This document shows, in pieces, positions 1 through 7,828 of a stretch of DNA of 64,000 nt; position 1 is the stretch's first letter; every line of letters begins with the position of its first letter. This DNA is from CAZJHD01 sp964545855 (lineage in GTDB: Bacteria > Planctomycetota > UBA1135 > JACQFD01). A program made the translations under genes and the position numbers. Location of the stretch: contig CAZJHD010000010.1 of NCBI GenBank assembly GCA_964545855.1, positions 1 to 64,000 of the forward strand. Reading direction: 5' to 3'. Under the pieces are notes generated by a model. It saw only the letters and a program-made list of their open reading frames with translations. It ran no database searches and was not told where the DNA came from.

Positions 1-1
1 C

Positions 2-1924
2 GTCGCGCGCGCGCACCTCGCGAGCGCCCTGCTCGGCGTCGCGTCGGCGCTCGGCGCCGCCGTCGCGGCGATCGGGCTCGCCGAGGCCGCGGGACTCGAT
101 CCCATGGGCGCGGCGCCCTGGTACGACAGCGTGGCGAACCCCGTGTCGACACTGGGGAATCCGGACGTCGCCGTGGAGTGGCTCGCTCCCACGGCGGCCG
201 TCGCCTTCGGTCTCGCCTGCGCGCGCGGCGGCTGGGCCCGCGCCCTCGCCCTCGGCGCGGCGGCCCTCGGCGCGGCGCACGCGCGCCGGCTCGGCGTGCG
301 CTTCGGGATCGCCGCCCTCGCCGTGGGGCTCGTCGCGGCGGCGGTGCTCACGCTCCGCCGGGCGGGACGCGGCGCGCTGCGGCCCGTGGCGCTCGGCCTC
401 GGCCTCCTCGTGCTCGCAGGCGCCGCAGGAGTCGCGCTCCGCCCGTCGCCGGCGCCGGGCGCGACCCCTCCGGACGACGCGCGCGCCGGGGCGATCCATC
501 CCGGCGCCCACTGGCCCGTGCCGCCGACGCTGGAGGTCCGCGTGCGGGTGGCCGTCGCGACGGCGAAGCTCGCGCTCGCCTGCGCGCCCTGGGGAGCGGG
601 CGGAGGCAACTTCGGAATCGCCTTCCCGCTGCAGCGCGACCCGCTCGAGATCGCGCTCTCGACCCATCAGCGCCGCGACCCGGCGGAGTCGGCCGTCGAC
701 GTCGCCCACTGCGATCCGCTCCAGCTCGTCGCCGAGGCGGGCGTCGGCGGCGCGCTCGCCCTCGGCGCCCTCGCCGCGGGTCTCCTCCGTTGGCGCCGGC
801 GGCGCCTCTTCGCCGCCACGCCGAACACCGTCGCGGCGTCGGCGGGACTGGCGGCGCTCGCCGTCGCGGCGATCGCGCGCGCTCCGTTCTACGACCACGC
901 CGCGGCCTCCCTGCTCGGAGCCATCTGCCTGGGAGTCGTCGGCGCGGCCGACGGCCGGCTCGCCGAGCGCGTGATGGGTCGCTCGGGACGGATCGCGGGC
1001 GCGGTGCTGCTGGCCCTCCTTCCGGTGCCGGCCTGGGCCGCCGCACGCGCGCTCGCCGCCGACCTGCTGGTGGCGCAGGAGCGCGTCGATCCGAAACCAG
1101 GCGCCGATCGGCTCGCGCGCGCCGCGGAGCTCTCGCCCCTCGACGAGCGTCCGCTCGTGCTCCGCGCGCGGAGGCTGCGCGCCGAGGGCGACGCGGCGGG
1201 CGCCTACGCCGCGTGGAGCGAGGCGCTGCGGCGCCACCGGACGCACGTCGAGGCGCTGCTCGGACGCGGCGTGCTCGCGGCGGAGGCGGGCGACGTGACG
1301 CAGGCGCGTCTCGACTTCGAGCTCTGCCGTCTCCTCGATCCCGAGCATCCGCGACTCGCGCTGAATCGCGCCGTGCTCGCGCGCCAGACGGGGAACGACG
1401 GCGACGCCGCGACACTCCTCGACGAGGCGGTGCGCGCCGGCATCGATGCCTCGACGATGCGCCAATGGGGCATCGCCTTCTTCGAGGCCGGCGAGACGGA
1501 CCGCGCGATCCCCTACTTCGACCGATGGGTGCAGCGTCGGCCCGACGACGCCGACGTCTGGTTCAAGCTCGGCTCCGCCTTCGCGAGGCGCGGCGACCGG
1601 ACCAGCGCCGATCACTACCAGGCCCGCGCCCAGAGGCTCTGGGCGCTCGACTCCCTCGCGGCGGGAGACCAGGAGGGCGCCGCGCGCTCGGCACGCCTCT
1701 ACCGGAAGGCCTCGGCCCTCGGCGACGCCGGGCCCGCCGTCCTCGAAGCGGCGATCGCGCTCGCGGCCGGCGATCGCGACGAAGCGGCACGCGCACTCGA
1801 AGCCGCGGCGGCGCGCGGCGACCGATGGGAGGACCTCGAGGGAGGAGCCTCGGCGCTCCGGGCGCTCCTCGAGGATCCGGATCTCGGTGCCCGGGTCCGC
1901 GCTCTCACGCGTCCGTCGCGCTGA
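2..1924 (+). CDS. O-antigen ligase-like membrane protein with C-terminal TPRs (5' partial)
   Basis: The frame is open to the left edge of the window, so the true start lies outside; the first ATG inside is at 104 but the upstream codons continue the hydrophobic coding pattern. The N-terminal half is a set of hydrophobic segments. A motif WGAGGGNFGIAF near 605 is followed by an amphipathic stretch and HCDPLQLVAEAGVGG, which resemble the conserved loop of Wzy/WaaL O-antigen ligases (family knowledge). The C-terminal half (about 1130-1900) is a run of TPR-like helices. The role would be polymerising or ligating lipid-linked glycans at the periplasmic face of the inner membrane. A second protein of the same architecture lies at 9648-12866. 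The gene ends 70 bases before the selenoprotein-like thioredoxin gene, with which it may be cotranscribed. A diverged copy of its last 67 codons follows that gene. Confidence 0.7.
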   Translation, partial: VARAHLASALLGVASALGAAVAAIGLAEAAGLDPMGAAPWYDSVANPVSTLGNPDVAVEWLAPTAAVAFGLACARGGWARALALGAAALGAAHARRLGVRFGIAALAVGLVAAAVLTLRRAGRGALRPVALGLGLLVLAGAAGVALRPSPAPGATPPDDARAGAIHPGAHWPVPPTLEVRVRVAVATAKLALACAPWGAGGGNFGIAFPLQRDPLEIALSTHQRRDPAESAVDVAHCDPLQLVAEAGVGGALALGALAAGLLRWRRRRLFAATPNTVAASAGLAALAVAAIARAPFYDHAAASLLGAICLGVVGAADGRLAERVMGRSGRIAGAVLLALLPVPAWAAARALAADLLVAQERVDPKPGADRLARAAELSPLDERPLVLRARRLRAEGDAAGAYAAWSEALRRHRTHVEALLGRGVLAAEAGDVTQARLDFELCRLLDPEHPRLALNRAVLARQTGNDGDAATLLDEAVRAGIDASTMRQWGIAFFEAGETDRAIPYFDRWVQRRPDDADVWFKLGSAFARRGDRTSADHYQARAQRLWALDSLAAGDQEGAARSARLYRKASALGDAGPAVLEAAIALAAGDRDEAARALEAAAARGDRWEDLEGGASALRALLEDPDLGARVRALTRPSR

Positions 1925-1994
1925 CGGACCGCGGCGGCGCCGTCGCGCGTTGCGGCCGGCGGTAGGATGGCGCCTCCCCCATCGGAGGATCCCC

Positions 1995-3188
1995 ATGATC
2001 GCCGTCTCCGTGTTCATCGCGGCTCTCCTGGCGTTCCAGGACGTTCCCGTCCAGGACGCCGGCGCACCGGCGCCGGCGGAGCGCATCGCCGCGCTCAAGA
2101 AGGAATTCAAGGAGGCCCAGAAGGCCTTCTCCCGCGCCTACGGAGAGGCGAAGACCCCCGAGGAGCGCGAGCAGGTGATCGCGACGGAGATGCCGAAGCC
2201 CGAGAGCTTCGCGCCCCGCGCGTGGGCCATCGCGGAGGAGTTCCCGAAGGACGACGCCGCGGCCGAAGCCCTCGTCTGGATCGTGCAGATCCAGGGACAG
2301 GACGCGGCGCAGGTCGATCGGGCCCTCGACGCGCTCCTCGTCCATCACCTGGCGAGCGAGCGCGTGGCCGACGCCTGCAGCGGACTCTCCTACTCCCATG
2401 CCTCGCGCGTGGAGCCGTTCCTCCAGACGCTGCTCGAGAAGAGCCCGTCGGAGAAGGTCCGTGCCGCCGCCTGCTACGGCCTCGCGAAGGTGCTCGGGTC
2501 GACCGCGCAGATGGCGCGCACCCTGAAGGAGACGAAGGACGCGGAGCGCCGGCATTCGCTGGAGCAGTGGCTCGGCGCGGAGAAGGCGAAGCGCCTGGCG
2601 GCTCTCGACGAGCCGGCGACGGCGGCGCGCGCCGAGAAGCTGCTCGAGCGCGTCGTCGCGGAGTTCGGTGACCAGAAGCACGCGTGGAAGGGAACGCTCG
2701 GCGAGGCCGCCGAGCGCGATCTCTTCGAGATCCGCCATCTCGCGATCGGCAAGGTCGCTCCGGACATCGAGGGCGAGGACATCGGCGGCGTGGCATTCAA
2801 GCTCTCGGACTACCGCGGCAAGGTGGTGGTCCTCGACTTCTGGGGGCATTGGTGAGGACCTTGCCGGGCCATGTACCCGCACGAGCGGTCGCTCGTGAAG
2901 CGAATGGAAGGCAAGCCCTTCGCCCTGATCGGCATCGACTGCGACTCCGATCGCGAGGAGCTGAAGAAGGTGATGGAGAAGGAGAGCATCACGTGGCGCT
3001 CCTTCTGGGACGGCGGGAGCACGAGCGGTCCCATCGCGACGAAGTGGAACGTGAGCGGATGGCCCACGATCTACGTCCTCGACGCGAAGGGCACGATCCG
3101 CTTCCGGGACGTCCGCGAGAAGGAGCTCGACGAGGCCGTCGATCTCCTCGTCGCCGAGGCCGCGCGAGTGACGCCCCCGCCCCGCTGA
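1995..3188 (+). CDS. TlpA-like thioredoxin-fold protein, probable selenoprotein (Sec at codon 287)
   Basis: The ATG at 1995 follows a good ribosome site (GGAGG at 1984-1988, 6 nt spacing) and opens a signal-like segment MIAVSVFIAALLAFQ. A roughly 240-residue helical region precedes a TlpA/redoxin domain starting at KLSDYRGKVVVLDFW. An in-frame TGA at 2853-2855 falls exactly where the first cysteine of WCGPC belongs, giving W-TGA-G-P-C; the frame then continues without shift through RAMYPHERSLVKRM and the cis-proline motif GWPTIYVLD to a TGA ending at 3188. Read through, the product is 397 residues with U-G-P-C as active site, expected to be a periplasmic thiol/selenol oxidoreductase. A hairpin with a GGTC loop follows the TGA (separate entry). 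The alternative is a nonsense mutation, with an independent 105-residue product from the ATG at 2871. Exact replacement of the catalytic Cys and intact downstream coding favour selenocysteine. No selA, selB or selC is in the window. Confidence 0.72.
2880..2897 (+). promoter_or_regulatory. SECIS-like hairpin after the Sec TGA (copy 1)
   Basis: CACGAGC (2880-2886) and GCTCGTG (2891-2897) form a perfect 7-bp stem closed by the tetraloop GGTC (2887-2890). The loop begins 31 nt after the TGA at 2853-2855. Bacterial SECIS elements are hairpins lying just downstream of the UGA inside the coding region, with a G near the start of the apical loop; the E. coli fdhF loop also contains GGUC. Position and loop therefore fit a SelB recognition element. 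The identical hairpin recurs after the second TGA copy at 5003-5020. Because the sequence is also coding, its presence is suggestive rather than decisive. Confidence 0.6.
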
Positions 3189-3189
3189 C

Positions 3190-3400
3190 TCGGCGCGGCT
3201 CGGCCGGGTCCGCCGTTCTCGAGACGGCCATCGCGCTCGACGCCGGCGATCGCGACGAAGCCGCTCGGCTGCTCGATGCAGCCGCCGAGCGCGGGGACCG
3301 ATTCGAGGACGTCGAAGTGGGCGCCGGGGCCCCGCGGCCGCTCCCCGACGATGCCGATCTCGGACGGCGGGTCCTGGCATTCACGCGTCCCTCGCCGTGA
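3190..3400 (+). pseudogene. Headless duplicate of the ligase/TPR C-terminus
   Basis: The translated frame ending at the TGA at 3400 reads GSAGSAVLETAIALDAGDRD and continues to VLAFTRPSP. It aligns without gaps to the last 67 residues of the ligase-TPR protein ending at 1924 (GDAGPAVLEAAIALAAGDRD ... TRPSR); by hand count 47 of 67 positions are identical. There is no start, no upstream membrane region and no recognisable ribosome site, so this is a truncated remnant. Its position directly after the first thioredoxin gene mirrors the parent position directly before that gene. This implies that a [ligase tail - thioredoxin] module was tandemly duplicated and then partly deleted. The 259 bases from 3401 to 3659 contain nothing else that I can identify. 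Confidence 0.72.
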
Positions 3401-3659
3401 GGGCTCTCGCCTCCCGAGAACGCGCCGGTACCTCGCTCTGCCCCCTCGAAGACGAGTCCCGGCGTTCGGCGCAAACGAACGCGTCGATGCAGTGCGTCCA
3501 CCGATCCACGCGCGCAACGTCCCGCGCGGACGATCGGCAGGCGGGCTCCCCATGACTGGAATCCACCACGGCGAGGACCATTGCGCACTTCGGGCCAGCA
3601 GCGCGAACCGCCCGCACCGTTCCCGCGGTCCGGTGGCGGACCGCTGGCGTGCGCACCCT

Positions 3660-4853
3660 TCAATCCGCGATGGGGAGCTTCTTGGGTGTCGCAGTCTTGA
3701 CGCCTGCCAGGTTCGCGATCGTGACAACGCAGTGGCCGCGGCCTGCGGTGATGAGCTTCTGGATGAGCTTCGTCTTCGTCGCGGACCCCTGCTCGCAGAG
3801 GTCGTGAGCCTTGTCCAGTGCGATGCGTCCCCTCTTGGCCGCCGTGCGGGCGAGCTTTGCGCGCGTACCCACCTGGAACGCGTCCTTCTCGATCCCCGAA
3901 TCGATGGCGGCCTGAGCGGCCGTCACGCTCGTCAACGCACTCGCGAGCTTCGCCGTTGCCGAAGTGAAGTCGGGCACCTCAGCGCCGACGAAGGCTTGAG
4001 CCGAGTCGCACTCGTACAGGGCTTGACTCATCTCTTCCATGGGCGGCGTTTCAACGACGCCCCCGACTGTCGGCCCTCCGACGTAGAAGTAGTCGAAGAA
4101 CACTTGACCGCCCGAGTCGAGGCCTTCGGCTCCGAATTCGAGCGAGCATGCCTCGGTCGGCAACGGGTCGGACACCGTGAACACCTCGAGCCATCCCCCC
4201 TCGTCGCCCGGCGTCTCGGGCGTCGGGCGTGCGCTCATGACGATGCTGCCCCCGACGCGCGTCATCCGCAGATCCACTTGACTCGTGTTGGGGATGGGGA
4301 GCGGAGAGCCAACGGGGATGTTGGAGTCCCACGCCTGCATCACGAAGCCACCGATGCCGGAGCTGTAGCTTGCGCCGAGGTACGTGTGCTCGGGCGAGTC
4401 GTCGGTCTTCGTGAGGTTCGGCGGGAAATTCATGATGATGTAGCCGCCCCCGTAGCCCGACTGCACGCCCGGATCCGACTTGACAGCCAAGGTCGTCCGA
4501 AACTCGGTCTCACCCGTGAACGCGCGCGCGATCCCGACCCACCCGGCAACGTAGTTGCCGTCCGGATCCTTGACTCCTTTGAACGCGAGCCGCTTGTCGA
4601 AGGTCTTCGGGGGCCCCGGGTCCTCGGCGAACGTCACGACCGAGACCTTGTAGAAGCCGTTGTAGAAGTTGACGAAGAAGGGAATTCCCCCGAGCTGCGC
4701 TTGAGACTCGATGTCGACGTAGAGGTCGGAGCTCGTCGAAGCTTCCGCCGCGAGGGCTTGCAGCGCGAGAGGCGGCGCCACGCTGCTACCGCAGCCGATG
4801 CCGACGGTCGCGAGAAACGCGGGTAGGACGAGGGCGAAGATCGAGTAGCGCAT
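3660..4853 (-). CDS. Predicted lipoprotein of unknown function
   Basis: The product is 397 residues starting from ATG at 4853. The N-terminus MRYSIFALVLPAFLATVGIGC is a typical lipoprotein signal with a lipobox-like cysteine at about residue 21, so export and membrane anchoring are likely. The central part (about 45-260) is rich in aromatic and glycine residues and beta-type sequence, with phrases such as GGYIIMNFPPN and VFFDYFYVGG, suggesting a beta-sandwich, possibly lectin-like fold (inference). The C-terminal 130 residues are helical and rich in Ala, Lys and Thr. I do not recognise a family. It is antisense to its neighbours and sits exactly between the ligase-tail remnant and the second thioredoxin fragment, as if inserted into the duplicated module and replacing its missing middle. 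Confidence 0.7.
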   Translation of the reverse strand: MRYSIFALVLPAFLATVGIGCGSSVAPPLALQALAAEASTSSDLYVDIESQAQLGGIPFFVNFYNGFYKVSVVTFAEDPGPPKTFDKRLAFKGVKDPDGNYVAGWVGIARAFTGETEFRTTLAVKSDPGVQSGYGGGYIIMNFPPNLTKTDDSPEHTYLGASYSSGIGGFVMQAWDSNIPVGSPLPIPNTSQVDLRMTRVGGSIVMSARPTPETPGDEGGWLEVFTVSDPLPTEACSLEFGAEGLDSGGQVFFDYFYVGGPTVGGVVETPPMEEMSQALYECDSAQAFVGAEVPDFTSATAKLASALTSVTAAQAAIDSGIEKDAFQVGTRAKLARTAAKRGRIALDKAHDLCEQGSATKTKLIQKLITAGRGHCVVTIANLAGVKTATPKKLPIAD

Positions 4854-4936
4854 CGGACGTCACCTTGGCGGAACCGCTGCGCTGGCCACCGCGGGGATCC
4901 GCTGCGCAAGTAGACTCGACGCCTCGGGATCGAGCA

Positions 4937-5311
4937 ATGGCGCTCAAGATGGTCCTCGGCTTCTGGAAGCATTGGTGAGGACGCAGTCGGGCCATGTACC
5001 CGCACGAGCGGTCGCTCGTGAAGCGAATGGAAGGCAAGCCCTTCGCCCTGATCGGCATCGACTGCGACTCCGATCGCGAGGAGCTGAAGAAGGTGATGGA
5101 GAAGGAGAGCATCACGTGGCGCTCCTTCTGGGACGGCGGGAGCACGAGCGGTCCCATCGCGACGAAGTGGAACGTGAGCGGATGGCCCACGATCTACGTC
5201 CTCGACGCGAAGGGCACGATCCGCTTCCGAGACGTGCGTGAGGAGGAACTCGACAAGGCGGTCGACGAGCTCATCGCGGAGGCGGCTCGACAGCCGGCGC
5301 CGAAGCACTGA
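4937..5311 (+). pseudogene. Second, N-terminally truncated copy of the Sec-TGA thioredoxin
   Basis: From about 4945 the sequence matches the first thioredoxin gene. An in-frame TGA at 4976-4978 again follows FW-x-HW, but the following residues are G-R-S instead of G-P-C, so the resolving cysteine is lost. From 4988 to 5229 the DNA is identical, base for base, to 2865-3106 (242 bp), after which the last 25 codons diverge (ending QPAPKH instead of VTPPPR). An ATG at 4937 is in frame and would give only 13 residues before the TGA; the roughly 270 residues of the normal N-terminus are absent. It may be a decaying copy homogenised by gene conversion, or a mini-protein expressed by read-through or from the ATG at 4994. 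I favour pseudogene. The intact downstream frame and retained hairpin leave some doubt. Confidence 0.6.
5003..5020 (+). promoter_or_regulatory. SECIS-like hairpin after the TGA (copy 2)
   Basis: This is the same 7-bp stem CACGAGC/GCTCGTG with a GGTC loop as at 2880-2897, at the same distance from the TGA (4976-4978). It lies inside the 242-bp block that is identical between the two copies, so it is not independent evidence of selection. Confidence 0.45.
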
Positions 5312-5439
5312 CCGACGACGGGCCGCCGCGCAGGGCGGAGTACGCCCCGTCGCTCACGGGCCCGCCCATCGCTCGACGCGATGGCGGCGCGTGGGCGGCG
5401 GGGCGTGCGCGTTCCGGGGGGCGCCCCGCTGGACGTGCT

Positions 5440-5991
5440 TCAGGGCGCCGACGGCGCGCTCGCCGGCGTGCTCGGGGGATCCTGCGGCGCCGGCTGCACC
5501 GCCACCGCGAGGTCGAGCCACTCCGGGACCCACAGGCGACCGAAGCGGGAGATCTCGACGCGCGGCGTCGAAGCGTCGACGAGGAGCGATCCCTCTCCTC
5601 TCTCGACGGAGATCTTCCCACTGCCGACGACACGCTCGTAGCGGACCCACCGCGCATCCTGCTCCGGTGCGTCTCCGTCGTGGACGGCGGCGACGACGCA
5701 GACGATCACGGGCCGGTCCTCGGTGCCGCCGACGCTGCGCGTGACGAGCACGGCGCGATCCGCGTCGTTCACGCGCTCGATCACGGTCGACTGCAGATCG
5801 TCGCGCACGGCGACGAGCCCCGCCCGGAGAAGGAGGAGGCTCTCGGTCTCGCCGAGGCGCGCGGCGACGGTCTCGCGCTTCGGCACGGGGAACCGATCCG
5901 AGATCGTCGCCCGCTCCACGATCCAGCTCCCGCAGCCGACCGCGCCGAGCGGAACGAGCGCCGCGGCGAGCATCGCCGTCCGGAGCCTCAC
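5440..5991 (-). CDS. Predicted lipoprotein of unknown function
   Basis: The 183-residue product begins at the GTG at 5991, which overlaps the stop of the upstream gene (GTGA), implying translational coupling. The N-terminus, with AMLAAALVPLGAVGCGSW, is a lipoprotein signal with a lipobox at GAVGC. The rest is mixed alpha/beta, containing RETVAARLGETESLLLLRAG and later VRYERVVGSGKISV, with a proline-rich tail (PAPQDPPSTPASAPSAP). No known family is recognised. Together with the secreted protein encoded just upstream it forms a two-gene unit of envelope proteins. Confidence 0.7.
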   Translation of the reverse strand: MRLRTAMLAAALVPLGAVGCGSWIVERATISDRFPVPKRETVAARLGETESLLLLRAGLVAVRDDLQSTVIERVNDADRAVLVTRSVGGTEDRPVIVCVVAAVHDGDAPEQDARWVRYERVVGSGKISVERGEGSLLVDASTPRVEISRFGRLWVPEWLDLAVAVQPAPQDPPSTPASAPSAP

Positions 5992-7040
5992 CGGTCGTGT
6001 TCCGTCGGGAACGCGAAGTCCTCGAGGATCGGCCGGCTCTTCGAGTGGCGCCCGAGCCAGGGAGTGAGCTGCTCGACGGAGAGCTGCACGCAGTCGAGAT
6101 CGCCGAAGAGATGCAGCGTCTGCGGGTCGTCGGCTCCGACGCGCCGCAGACGTGCCTCCAGGGAGAGGCGGAGGCGCGCGAGGCCGGCGGCCGAGACGTC
6201 GAGCTGGATCCAGCCGTGCACCGACTCCGCGACGCGGCCGAAGGAGAGGTCGGGCGCGAGCTCCGTCACGGCGACGGACGCACCGCGGGCCGGCACGGCG
6301 ACCGGACCGTCGGCGCCCGACGGCAGGGCGATGGAGACGCGCAGAGAGCCGCCCGACGGGTCGAGGTAGCGGAGCGACGCGATGCGGCCCTCTCCGGCCT
6401 CGAAGCGTTGCCCCTTCATGAAGCGGCGCGGCTTGTCGCCGGCGCCGGCGAGGGAGAGCCCCTCGCCCGACGGCAGCGACTCGCTCGCCACCTGGGCGTC
6501 GCGGATCCAGTAGACGTCGAGACGATCGCCCTGGGGCGAGATCGGGAAGACGCTCGCCGCGCGAACCGACGGCCGCGGCGTCGCGTCGCCGTCGGCTCCC
6601 GCCCGAGCGGCCACCCCGAACAGGCGCGCCACGGCACCGTCCCGCTCGCGCGCCGAGGCGATGCCCTCCCCCTGCGCCATCAGGAGCGCCGCACCGGGAG
6701 CGAGGAGCACCGAGCGCACGAAGCCGGCCGTCGCCGTCGATCCGCTGAGCTCGAGACGCGCGTCGCCCTTCCCGATGGCGAGAGCTGCCTCCTCGACCGC
6801 TCCGAGACCGTGGACGGCGAGGAACGGCGCGCCGCCGAGACGCGATCCGCGGGGAGCCGCGAGCTCTCCGCGGAATCGGCGCACGCGGTGCTCGGCCTCC
6901 CCGGGCTCCGGCGGCGTCGGCGCGACGTCCTCGAAGGTCGCCGCTCGGAAGGGAATCGGCTCGGGCGCCGGCGGAGGCGCGTCCTGGAACGCCGCCCATC
7001 CGCACAGCGCAGGCACGAGGACCGATCCGACGAGGAGCAT
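5988..7040 (-). CDS. Predicted secreted protein of unknown function
   Basis: The product is 350 residues from ATG at 7040. The start MLLVGSVLVPALCGWAAFQ is a signal peptide, followed by a Pro/Glu-rich linker. The remainder looks beta-rich and contains paired hydrophobic strands (for example VRSVLLAPGAALLMAQGEGI) and, near the end, an amphipathic section LHLFGDLDCVQLSVEQLTPW. I recognise no family. It is divergent from the GT2 gene at 7085 with only 44 bases between the starts, so both promoters must lie in or close to 7041-7084. Its stop overlaps the start of the downstream lipoprotein. Confidence 0.68.
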   Translation of the reverse strand: MLLVGSVLVPALCGWAAFQDAPPPAPEPIPFRAATFEDVAPTPPEPGEAEHRVRRFRGELAAPRGSRLGGAPFLAVHGLGAVEEAALAIGKGDARLELSGSTATAGFVRSVLLAPGAALLMAQGEGIASARERDGAVARLFGVAARAGADGDATPRPSVRAASVFPISPQGDRLDVYWIRDAQVASESLPSGEGLSLAGAGDKPRRFMKGQRFEAGEGRIASLRYLDPSGGSLRVSIALPSGADGPVAVPARGASVAVTELAPDLSFGRVAESVHGWIQLDVSAAGLARLRLSLEARLRRVGADDPQTLHLFGDLDCVQLSVEQLTPWLGRHSKSRPILEDFAFPTEHDR

Positions 7041-7084
7041 CCGGGGATGGTACGCGGGAGCCTGCCGCTATCCTCGGCCGCCCC

Positions 7085-7828
7085 GTGCACCGCCATCAGC
7101 GCATCTCCGTCGTCGTCCCCGCCTACAACGAGGAAGCGACCATCGGATCGGTCGTCGACGACTTCCGCTCCCACTCCGCCGTCGACGAGGTCGTCGTGAT
7201 CGACAACCGCTCGAAGGACCGCACGGGCGCGATCGCCGCCGAGCGCGGGGCGCGCGTCGTGAAGGAGGAGCGTCCCGGCTACGGGTTCGCGTGCCGCCGC
7301 GGCCTCGACGAGGCGCAGGGAGACGTGATCGTGCTCGTGGAGGCCGACGGATCCTTCCGGTCGCTCGACGTCGAGAAGCTCCTCGCCTACGTCGACGCGT
7401 GCCCCTTCGTCCTCGGCACGCGCACGACGTGCCAGATGGTGGAGCAGGGCGCGAACATGGGATTCGCGGTGCGGTGGTTCAACGTCGCGCTCGCGAAGCT
7501 CCTCGAGCTCCTCTGGTACTTCCCGCACGAGCCGCGCCTGACGGACGTGGGATGCACCTTCCGCGCGATCCGCCGCGACGCGTGGCGCGCCGTGCGCGAA
7601 GGATGCCGGGAGGCCGGCCCCTCCTTCTCGCCGGAGATGATCTGCGAGGCCTATCGCCACGGGATGCGCGTCGTCGAGATCCCCGTGCACTACTTCCGGC
7701 GGCTCGGTGGCGAGTCGAAGCACTCCCAGGGCGTCGTGAAGCTCGCGCGGACCGCCACGGGGATGCTGCTCACGATCCTCCGCAAGCGCTTCTCGCGACG
7801 GCCACGGTCCGATCAGCGGTCGTCGTAG
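7085..7828 (+). CDS. Family 2 glycosyltransferase, polyprenyl-phosphate mannose/glucose synthase-like
   Basis: The product is 247 residues starting at GTG 7085. It opens with ISVVVPAYNEEATIGSVV, the GT-A nucleotide-sugar binding start. DEVVVIDNRSKDRTG and a later EADGSF (the acidic metal-binding site) follow, then a DVGCTFRAIRRD acceptor-loop motif and a C-terminal amphipathic helix with YFRRLGGESKHS. Length and motifs fit enzymes like Dpm1 that load a hexose from a nucleotide sugar onto a polyprenyl phosphate at the cytoplasmic face of the membrane. Such donors feed membrane glycosyltransferases like the ones encoded at 7813-9651 and 32489-33913 (inference). Its last 16 bases overlap the 3' end of the convergent membrane protein gene. 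Confidence 0.82.
   Translation: MHRHQRISVVVPAYNEEATIGSVVDDFRSHSAVDEVVVIDNRSKDRTGAIAAERGARVVKEERPGYGFACRRGLDEAQGDVIVLVEADGSFRSLDVEKLLAYVDACPFVLGTRTTCQMVEQGANMGFAVRWFNVALAKLLELLWYFPHEPRLTDVGCTFRAIRRDAWRAVREGCREAGPSFSPEMICEAYRHGMRVVEIPVHYFRRLGGESKHSQGVVKLARTATGMLLTILRKRFSRRPRSDQRSS

Noticed and set aside
2871..3188. A separate 105-residue protein starting at the ATG after the TGA
   Set aside because: It would lack the beta strand and nucleophile of the thioredoxin domain, has no ribosome site, and the TGA replaces precisely the catalytic Cys; read-through is the simpler reading.
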